NCBI GenBank assembly: GCA_964469485.1
Contig: CAYXZP010000033.1
Location: 1 to 20,547 of the forward strand
Direction of reading: 5' to 3'
DNA: 20,547 nt
DNA from: CAYXZP01 sp964469485
Lineage (GTDB): Bacteria; Desulfobacterota; Binatia; UBA1149; CAYXZP01
The notes below the pieces were generated by a model. It was not told where the DNA came from. It saw only the letters and a program-made list of their open reading frames with translations, and searched no databases. Position 1 is the stretch's first letter; each line of letters begins with the position of its first letter. Made by a program: the position numbers and the translations under genes. This document shows, in pieces, positions 15,211-20,547 of this stretch.

Positions 15211-16038
15211 CTAGGTGTAGGAGCCGCCCGTTACCAGGATGCAGGTGCCGTTGACGAAGTCGGCCAGCGGAGAGGATAGGAACAGGACCGGGCCGGCCGC
15301 ATCGCGAGGGCTGCCGGGCCGGCCGAGCGGAATACCGCGGATCGCACCCTCCCTCAGCTTGTCGGGAATGCCGAGAGACACCTCGTTGCCGTCTATCTCT
15401 TCGCGGTCGGCGACATCCTTGGCCGCGGTCAATCGGGTGTCGATGAACCCGTAGGCCACCGCGTTCACGTTGACGTTGTAGCGCCCCCACTCCTTGGCAA
15501 GGGTCTTGGTCACGCCGACGATGCCGGCCTTGCCCGCCGAGTAGTTCACCTGCCCCATGTTGCCGGCCACCCCGCTGGTCGAGCTTACGTTGACGACCTT
15601 GCGGCCACGCGCACGGCCATCCGCTTCGACCTCGGCCTTGGCCTGATCGCGCCAGTGCAGGGAAGCCTCGCGCAATATCCTGAAGGGGGCGGTCAAATGG
15701 CAGTCGAGCATGGACTGCCACTGCTCGTCGCTCATTTTGTGGATCATGCCGTCGTTACAGTAGCCGGCGTTGTTGACGATGATGTCGAAGCCGCCGAAAG
15801 CGTCCCTGGCCGCACCCAGGAGCTTGCGCGCGAAGTCCGGCTCCGTGACCGACCCGACGACGGCCTCGGCCTTGGCGCCACCGGCACGCAGGTCCCCGAG
15901 CGTGTCCTTGGCGGCGCTCTCGTCGAGATCGTTTATGACGACCGCGGCGCCGTGTTCGGCCATCAACTCGGCCACGGCTCGTCCGATACCACGGCCCGAG
16001 CCTGTCACGACCGCGGTCTTGCCCTCGAGAAGTCCCAC
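15211..16038 (-). CDS. Short-chain dehydrogenase/reductase (FabG-like)
   Basis: Classical SDR of 275 residues using NAD(P)(H) to reduce a ketone or oxidise an alcohol; the substrate cannot be told from sequence. It has the dinucleotide motif TGSGRGIG (12-19), NNAG (89-92), the catalytic Ser in VSSTSG (152-153) and the YSAGK motif with Y166 and K170. The C-terminal LVTGGSYT matches 3-oxoacyl-ACP-reductase-like enzymes. Asp at the end of the second strand (VINDLDE) favours NAD(H) over NADP(H). It is slightly longer than FabG owing to insertions at about 130-146 and around 200-222. The start is GTG at 16038, 24 bases after the transporter stop, so the two genes are probably co-transcribed; fatty or polyketide-like metabolism is possible but not shown. 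Confidence 0.93.
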   Translation of the reverse strand: MGLLEGKTAVVTGSGRGIGRAVAELMAEHGAAVVINDLDESAAKDTLGDLRAGGAKAEAVVGSVTEPDFARKLLGAARDAFGGFDIIVNNAGYCNDGMIHKMSDEQWQSMLDCHLTAPFRILREASLHWRDQAKAEVEADGRARGRKVVNVSSTSGVAGNMGQVNYSAGKAGIVGVTKTLAKEWGRYNVNVNAVAYGFIDTRLTAAKDVADREEIDGNEVSLGIPDKLREGAIRGIPLGRPGSPRDAAGPVLFLSSPLADFVNGTCILVTGGSYT

Positions 16039-16062
16039 TCTATTGCGCGACCAAGCTCGTGC

Positions 16063-17376
16063 TCAGCCGACCAGCCCGAGGTTTTGAAGAAGGATGACGG
16101 CTACGGCAAGCGGGGCCAGATAACGCACGCATACACGCCAGAGCCCGAAACCCGCAACGCTTGTACCGAGGCCCCGGTAGCCCTCCTTGGTCTCGGCCGT
16201 CGACATCACAAAGCCGGCGAACACCGCGATGAACAAGCCGCCGACGGGCAGCATCCAGTTGGTGGCCGCCGCGTCGACGCGGCCCATGAAACCGGCCACG
16301 GTGGCCGAGGGCACGCCGAGCAGGAATATCACCAGGCCGCTGGTCCAGGCGGCCCTAGCGCGGGACCAGGCGAACTCATCGACGAGGAAGGCCACGACCA
16401 CCTCGAGCAAGGATATCGCCGAGGTCAGGGCCGCAAATATCAACAACGAAAAGAAGGCCGTGGCCAGTAGCGCGGAGGCCGGCATGAGAGCGAAAGCACG
16501 CGGCAACGTTATGAAGACGAGACCCGGCCCCGCATCCGGCTCCAAGCCGAAGCTGAACACGAGCGGGAAGATGACCAAGCCGGCCAGAATGGCGATCGCC
16601 GTGTCCAGAGAAGCGATGGTGACGACGGCGCGCGGTAGGCTCTCGCGCCCTTCGAGGTAACTGCCGTAGGTGATCATGGCCCCCATACCCAGGCTCAAGG
16701 AGAAAAAGGCCTGCCCGAGGGCGGCCAGCACCCCCGACCAACCAAGCTCGGAGAAACGCGGCTCGAGCAGGAAGGCCACGCCGGCACGGGCACCGTCGGA
16801 GGTCAGCGAGTAACCGAGCAACAGCACCAGGAATGCGAGCAAGAGCGGCATCAGGATCTTGTTGGCCCGCTCGATACCGTGCTCGACACCGCGCGCAACG
16901 ACCCAGATAGTCACGACCATGAACAGGGCCTGCCACGAGACCTGACGGCCGCCGTTGCTGGCAAGCTCCTCGAAAGCGGAACCGAACTCGGCGCCGTCGA
17001 CCGCGAGCAGTCCCGCCGCCGACCGGACCGTGTAATCAAGGGCCCACCCGGCGACCACGCCGTAAAAGGAGAGGATCACGAAACCCGCTGCCACGCCCAA
17101 CCATCCGACCAGAAGCCACGGCCCGCCGCCGCGCAGCACGCGGAAGGCGCCCACCGGATTGCGTCCCGTCTTGCGCCCTATCATAACCTCGGCAAGCAGC
17201 AACGGAACGCCTACCAGCAGGACGGCGCCTAGGTAGACCAGCACGAAAGCGCCGCCGCCGTTCATGCCGGTGCGGTAGGGGAACATCCAGATGTTGCCCA
17301 GCCCAACGGCCGAGCCGGCCGCCGCCAGGATAAAACCGAGCTGGCCGCTCCAGCTACCGCGTGAGGATGGACCCAT
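16063..17376 (-). CDS. Sodium-dependent transporter, neurotransmitter:sodium symporter family
   Basis: Polytopic inner-membrane protein of 437 residues with about 11-12 predicted helices and the LeuT fold; members couple inward Na+ flow to uptake of amino acids or similar solutes. Helix 1 reads GSAVGLGNIWMFPY, the unwound substrate and Na+ site, followed by NGGGAF; helix 2 has LLAEVMIGR with the conserved Glu; helix 8 has ALTSAISLLEVVVAF, whose Thr-Ser pair matches the second Na+ site. At the position of the usual Arg in the GLGNxxRFPY motif (Arg30 of LeuT, part of the outer gate) it has Met31. The start is ATG at 17376. It lies between a 44-residue one-helix peptide gene upstream and the SDR gene downstream, on the same strand. 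The substrate is unknown. Confidence 0.94.
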   Translation of the reverse strand: MGPSSRGSWSGQLGFILAAAGSAVGLGNIWMFPYRTGMNGGGAFVLVYLGAVLLVGVPLLLAEVMIGRKTGRNPVGAFRVLRGGGPWLLVGWLGVAAGFVILSFYGVVAGWALDYTVRSAAGLLAVDGAEFGSAFEELASNGGRQVSWQALFMVVTIWVVARGVEHGIERANKILMPLLLAFLVLLLGYSLTSDGARAGVAFLLEPRFSELGWSGVLAALGQAFFSLSLGMGAMITYGSYLEGRESLPRAVVTIASLDTAIAILAGLVIFPLVFSFGLEPDAGPGLVFITLPRAFALMPASALLATAFFSLLIFAALTSAISLLEVVVAFLVDEFAWSRARAAWTSGLVIFLLGVPSATVAGFMGRVDAAATNWMLPVGGLFIAVFAGFVMSTAETKEGYRGLGTSVAGFGLWRVCVRYLAPLAVAVILLQNLGLVG

Positions 17377-17414
17377 CGATGAAGGCCGGTGCCCGGGAGA
17401 GGACCGGAGGCAAT

Positions 17415-17442
17415 ACTATAGCGAGTGGGATGAGGTGGTTAA
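17415..17442 (-). promoter_or_regulatory. Promoter candidate for the transporter gene
   Basis: On the minus strand TTAACC (17437-17442) is followed after 16 bases by TATAGT (17415-17420), five of six matches to the -10 consensus. It lies between the small-peptide stop and the transporter start, giving a leader of about 30 bases. The -35 is moderate. Confidence 0.45.
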
Positions 17443-17460
17443 ACGGGAGGCTGCGGACGA

Positions 17461-17595
17461 TCAGCCCAGGTTCGGGGCGTTCATCGCGAGCAGACCCGAG
17501 GCAATCACGACCCCGACGATCCATGCGGCCCACAGGACAAGAGGCACGCGCTCTATGGTCCGGACCGTACTGGCTGCTATTTGAGGGAAGCTCAC
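17461..17595 (-). CDS. 44-residue single-helix membrane peptide upstream of the transporter
   Basis: A short frame from GTG at 17595 to TGA at 17461. The N-terminal part is polar with two Arg (TVRTIER), then comes one hydrophobic span of about 20 residues (VPLVLWAAWIVGVVIASGLL) and a short tail AMNAPNLG. Charge placement fits a helix with its N-terminus in the cytoplasm. A good promoter (17603-17631) ends so that transcription would begin at or next to the GTG, implying a leaderless mRNA; no Shine-Dalgarno is seen. Some symporters of the neighbouring family, such as MetP, are made with a small one-helix partner (MetS), so a similar companion role is plausible. No sequence likeness to MetS is claimed. 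Chance coding in a GC-rich gap cannot be excluded. Confidence 0.5.
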   Translation of the reverse strand: MSFPQIAASTVRTIERVPLVLWAAWIVGVVIASGLLAMNAPNLG

Positions 17596-17602
17596 GAGAT
17601 TG

Positions 17603-17631
17603 AGATTGACGCCGTTATGAGGGACCGTCAA
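17603..17631 (-). promoter_or_regulatory. Promoter for the small peptide / transporter / SDR group
   Basis: On the minus strand TTGACG (17626-17631) is separated by exactly 17 bases from CAATCT (17603-17608). The -35 matches five of six consensus bases; the -10 is weaker. The predicted start, around 17597-17595, coincides with the GTG of the 44-residue frame. Confidence 0.5.
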
Positions 17632-17637
17632 GGGCTT

Positions 17638-17654
17638 TTAGGGGAAATCCCTAA
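17638..17654. repeat. Inverted repeat in a divergent intergenic region, possible operator
   Basis: TTAGGG (17638-17643) and CCCTAA (17649-17654) form a perfect 6-bp inverted repeat with a 5-base spacer. It lies between the minus-strand promoter at 17603-17631 and the hydrolase start at 17688, a position suited to a regulator of one or both. It is the clearest symmetric site in this gap, but 6-bp arms are short. Confidence 0.3.
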
Positions 17655-17687
17655 TCTGAATCCGGCTCAGGCCGGCGCGCCCTGAAG

Positions 17688-18503
17688 ATGCTGCTGGAAC
17701 GGCAAAACGCCCGACTGTACGCGGACTTACACGGCATGTCCGGCACCGCATCCGAGGCCGGGCCGGCCCCGGCCCTGCTCCTGCACGGGCTTGGCGGCAC
17801 GGCTCGTAGCTGGCAGGGCCTGGCCCGGGCCCTGGCCGGGACCCGCCCCGTACTGGTCCCGGAGCTGCGCGGTTGCGGGCGCTCCGAGCGCGGGACCGAA
17901 GCTCTCTCGCTCGAACTCTTCGCCGACGACGCGGCGGCCTTTCTTGACCGTCTCGGCGCCGGGCCTTGCCACCTCGTTGGCCACTCCCTCGGCGGCGTCG
18001 TCGCCCAGGACCTGCTCGTCCGGCACGGGCAGTGGGTCCGCTCGGCGGTGCTCGTCAGCACCTCGGCGCGCGTCGGCGAGAAGGCCCGCAATAACTGGCA
18101 ACAGCTCGCCGACAGGGTCGAGCGTGAAGGCACCGGCCAGATGGCCGCCGCGACCGCACGCGGGTTCTCGGAGGACTTTGCCCGCGCCAACCCCGAGACG
18201 GTGGCCCACCACCGCCACCTGACCGAGCACAGCGACCCGGCCGTGTGGGCCGCCATGGCGCGTGCGGCGGCACACTACGACTATGAAGCGCGCCTGGGAG
18301 CCATCGAACAGCCGGTTCTGGTCCTGCAGGGCACCCAAGACCGTCTCACGCCCACAGGCGGCTCGGTACTGCTCGCGCGTGCGCTCGGCAATGCCACCCT
18401 CGAGATGGTCGAGGGCGCGGGCCATCAGTTGCCCGCCGAAATGGGAGAGGCGTTCACCGAACGGATGGAAGCGTTCTTCTCAGCCGCCGAGGTACTCGAG
18501 TAA
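17688..18503 (+). CDS. Alpha/beta-fold hydrolase
   Basis: A 271-residue serine hydrolase of the alpha/beta fold with no signal peptide, so probably cytoplasmic. The oxyanion-hole strand reads LLHGLGGTARSW (31-42), the nucleophile elbow is GHSLGG with S100, the acid is D218 in LQGTQDRLTP and the base is H246 in EGAGHQLPAE. A cap of helices (about 130-200) with several His and Asp residues sits between core strands, as in esterases, haloperoxidase-like and 3-oxoadipate enol-lactonase-like members. The substrate cannot be told from sequence. The ATG at 17688 has no strong ribosome site. The gene is divergent from the small peptide and transporter, and its last 24 bases overlap the end of the convergent cytochrome gene. 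Confidence 0.93.
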   Translation: MLLERQNARLYADLHGMSGTASEAGPAPALLLHGLGGTARSWQGLARALAGTRPVLVPELRGCGRSERGTEALSLELFADDAAAFLDRLGAGPCHLVGHSLGGVVAQDLLVRHGQWVRSAVLVSTSARVGEKARNNWQQLADRVEREGTGQMAAATARGFSEDFARANPETVAHHRHLTEHSDPAVWAAMARAAAHYDYEARLGAIEQPVLVLQGTQDRLTPTGGSVLLARALGNATLEMVEGAGHQLPAEMGEAFTERMEAFFSAAEVLE

Positions 18504-20547
18504 CGCTCGCGACCTGTCCTCCGGCGCCCGGTCCGTCTCGACGCCGAGATGTTCGGAGAGCCAGCCGGCGATCTGCTCGGCTGTGAGCGAGGTCGTGGCC
18601 ACGAGCGAATTGTCGGCAGGGACGCGGCCCGGACCTACCGGGTGGCAGGCGTAGCAATCCATGCCCTGGCCGTCGGTGTCCGGGTGCACGCGCCGGCCCG
18701 GCCCGGCCCCTTCGCCGGCCTCCAGCACAATGGCGCTCCTGTCATAACCGTCGAGCCCGGCAAGATAGGCGACGATCGCGTTGGCCTCTTCCTCGTCGAG
18801 ACCGAAGGTCGGCATGCGCACCGACAGCCATGGACGCAAGCGTACCGGCTTGATGATGAAATCGAAAAGCCATTCGGGCTGCACCTTCATGCCCTCCCCT
18901 TCGAGAATGGGCGGGGCGTTGTCGATGTCGTCCTCGTAGTATTTGCGAATGGCGCCCTCGCGGCCGTCGAAGCTGTGGCAACCCTGGCAGTTGTAATACG
19001 ACACCAATTCGCGGCCGCGCTTGAGGATGGCGGCCCGCCCCTCATTGTCGGCATGGTAAGTGGCGTTCACCTTGTGATCGACGCGGCTGGCCAGGAAGAC
19101 CGTGAGAGCGCGCGCGTCGGCCTCGTCGAAGCCGAACTCAGGCATCACCTGCGCTATACGGTCGGTCTCATAGGTGCGCGGCGTGAGGATCTTGTTCGCG
19201 ACCCAGGCGTCCCAGCTGTGCGGGATGTCGAGCCGGTCGCCGAAGAAAAGCTCCTCTACATGCTTGGAGCCCATGGTGTTGAGCTCCACCCCGATGCGCG
19301 ACTCGGATTCCATCCCCGTTATCGGGTGGCAGCCGAAACATCCGTAAGTGCGGATAAGCTTCTCACCACGAGCCACCGCCTCCTGGCTGGCCAGGCGCGC
19401 GCGTAGCTCCGTGTCGCGTTCGGCCGGCGGCTGTTCGGATAGTGTCAGCAGGTAGGCGGTGATCGCCCGGGCCTCACGGTCGGTGAGCCTCAAGTGCGGC
19501 ATGCGGGCGGTCTCGGAATAGGACCGCGGGTCTTTTATCCAGTTGTATATCCAACGCGCGTCGGTCTTCTCGGCAATGCGGGCCAGATTGGGAGCCGTGT
19601 CCTTGCCGCCGGCGACCTGGCTGGCATAGCCGTCCGCGCTCAAACCATGGCACCCCAAACAGCCCAGGCTCTCGGCAAACCGTTTGCCGTCGTCCACTAG
19701 CGCGGCATCGGCCGTGCCCGGCGGCGCCGGGTGGGACGCTATCCACTCGAGCGAGTCAGCCAGCGAGGAGTCAAGCAGGTAGGCCGTTACCGCCTCGGCC
19801 TCGTCGCGCTCGAGGAAGAACTCCGGCATGCGCGTTCTCGGCCTGAAGGAGTGCGGGGCCTCTATCCAGTCAACCAGCCATTCGGGACTGGCCTTGGCGG
19901 CGATGCGACGGAGCGAGGGTCCGGCCTTGTCGAGGTGTTCGAAGCCGTCGACGAGATGGCAACCGTGGCAGCCCATCTCGCGGAAGAGCCACTCGCCACG
20001 CGCAGCCACATCGGCGCCGTTCATCCCTTGCACCGAACTGTGACAGCTCAAGCATCTGGTCTGAACCTTGTCGTGGGAGTCGAAGAGCGGGTCATCCCAG
20101 TAGGCGACCATGCCGTGGGCCTGTTCGACGGAATTGATCGAGGGGCCCTGCCCGCCGTGACAGGGCGTGCAGCCGAACAACTTGACCTCGTGGTTGCCGA
20201 TATAGTAGGCGCGCTCGGGGTGGGTCTTGAATGGGTTGGGCTCGTCTTCGAAACCGGCCCGGTCGATGCCCACGTGGCAGTTCTGGCATCTATCGACGCG
20301 GTCGACCCACTGGTCAAAATTGTTCTTCTCGTAGGTCTCGAGAACGACCTGGTCGATCGTCGGTATGCGGGGGAAGCGGCGCCCGAGAACCTCGAGGCTG
20401 ACGCCGTCGAGTTTCTGGAACAGCCCCTCACGCTCACGGTGGTAGGGCCTCATGGCCTCGAGCAACTCGCTCTCGCGTACCACGGTCGCGTCAATCTCAG
20501 CCTGTATCCCGGCCACAACATCTTGCGCCGAAGCGTAATTCGCACTA
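18480..20547 (-). CDS. Multiheme cytochrome c with eight heme sites, 5' end beyond the window
   Basis: The frame is open to the right edge, so the N-terminus and export signal are missing. Numbering from the in-frame GTG at 20516 (678 residues), CXXCH sites lie at 77-81, 116-120, 155-159, 183-187, 286-290, 393-397, 510-514 and 621-625. The first three are closely spaced, follow a helical segment (AEIDATVVRESELLEAM) and lie in a region with WVDRVDRCQNCHVGIDRAGFE. The next four each open a class I cytochrome c module ending in a Met-ligand segment: RMPEF (M230), RMPHL (M339), VMPEF (M459), RMPTF (M569), each followed by an A-x-AYL-type helix. The last site lacks such a partner. Such periplasmic proteins pass electrons between quinol-oxidising complexes and terminal reductases; upstream neighbours outside the window would decide. 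Its 3' end overlaps the hydrolase gene by 24 bases. Confidence 0.92.
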   Translation of the reverse strand, partial: SANYASAQDVVAGIQAEIDATVVRESELLEAMRPYHREREGLFQKLDGVSLEVLGRRFPRIPTIDQVVLETYEKNNFDQWVDRVDRCQNCHVGIDRAGFEDEPNPFKTHPERAYYIGNHEVKLFGCTPCHGGQGPSINSVEQAHGMVAYWDDPLFDSHDKVQTRCLSCHSSVQGMNGADVAARGEWLFREMGCHGCHLVDGFEHLDKAGPSLRRIAAKASPEWLVDWIEAPHSFRPRTRMPEFFLERDEAEAVTAYLLDSSLADSLEWIASHPAPPGTADAALVDDGKRFAESLGCLGCHGLSADGYASQVAGGKDTAPNLARIAEKTDARWIYNWIKDPRSYSETARMPHLRLTDREARAITAYLLTLSEQPPAERDTELRARLASQEAVARGEKLIRTYGCFGCHPITGMESESRIGVELNTMGSKHVEELFFGDRLDIPHSWDAWVANKILTPRTYETDRIAQVMPEFGFDEADARALTVFLASRVDHKVNATYHADNEGRAAILKRGRELVSYYNCQGCHSFDGREGAIRKYYEDDIDNAPPILEGEGMKVQPEWLFDFIIKPVRLRPWLSVRMPTFGLDEEEANAIVAYLAGLDGYDRSAIVLEAGEGAGPGRRVHPDTDGQGMDCYACHPVGPGRVPADNSLVATTSLTAEQIAGWLSEHLGVETDRAPEDRSRALLEYLGG

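Noticed and set aside
1..20547. CRISPR arrays, insertion sequences, integrases and tRNA genes
   Set aside because: None seen on either strand: no regularly spaced repeats, no transposase or integrase motifs, and no tRNA-like fold noticed in the gaps. No dedicated search could be run.

Overview
This is a GC-rich, gene-dense bacterial chromosome segment. There are no insertion sequences, phage genes or CRISPR arrays. A run of ten Ns at 1326-1335 shows it comes from a draft or metagenome assembly. The order smc / zapB-like / zapA / 6S RNA / 5-formyltetrahydrofolate cyclo-ligase / tyrS, the multiheme cytochrome and the base composition fit a deltaproteobacterial-type lineage (Desulfobacterota, Myxococcota, Binatota or similar). 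That placement is an inference; no 16S sequence lies inside the window.

Left third (1-7219), all on the minus strand: an HNH endonuclease-like gene, smc, a small coiled-coil protein, zapA, a 6S RNA recognised here by position and fold, 5-formyltetrahydrofolate cyclo-ligase, and tyrS. Just after tyrS a near-consensus sigma-70 promoter and a boxA-like element point left out of the window, so an rRNA operon probably starts just beyond base 1. The tyrS N-run looks like a scaffolding artefact: merging the flanks on their shared CGCGC restores a normal reading frame.

Middle (7268-15207): plus-strand rng (RNase E/G) with a long structured leader, stop-start coupled to a large membrane protein (extracellular domain + GT-C-like membrane domain + TPR tail). 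Next comes a convergent, secreted alkaline-phosphatase-fold protein that seems to have lost its catalytic residues. Divergent from that are a GtrB/DPM1-like family 2 glycosyltransferase and a lipoprotein. The glycosyltransferase would make a polyprenyl-phosphate sugar, the GT-C-like protein could use it on the far side of the membrane, and the pseudo-phosphodiesterase and lipoprotein may be accessory. This is a candidate envelope-glycosylation locus.

Right third (15211-20547): a minus-strand group of a 44-residue one-helix peptide, a neurotransmitter:sodium-symporter-family transporter and an SDR oxidoreductase; a divergent plus-strand alpha/beta hydrolase; and, convergent with that, the C-terminal part of a large periplasmic cytochrome with eight CXXCH sites whose gene runs off the right edge. 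Three convergent gene pairs overlap or abut at their 3' ends with no visible intrinsic terminator. Non-ATG starts (GTG, TTG) are common.
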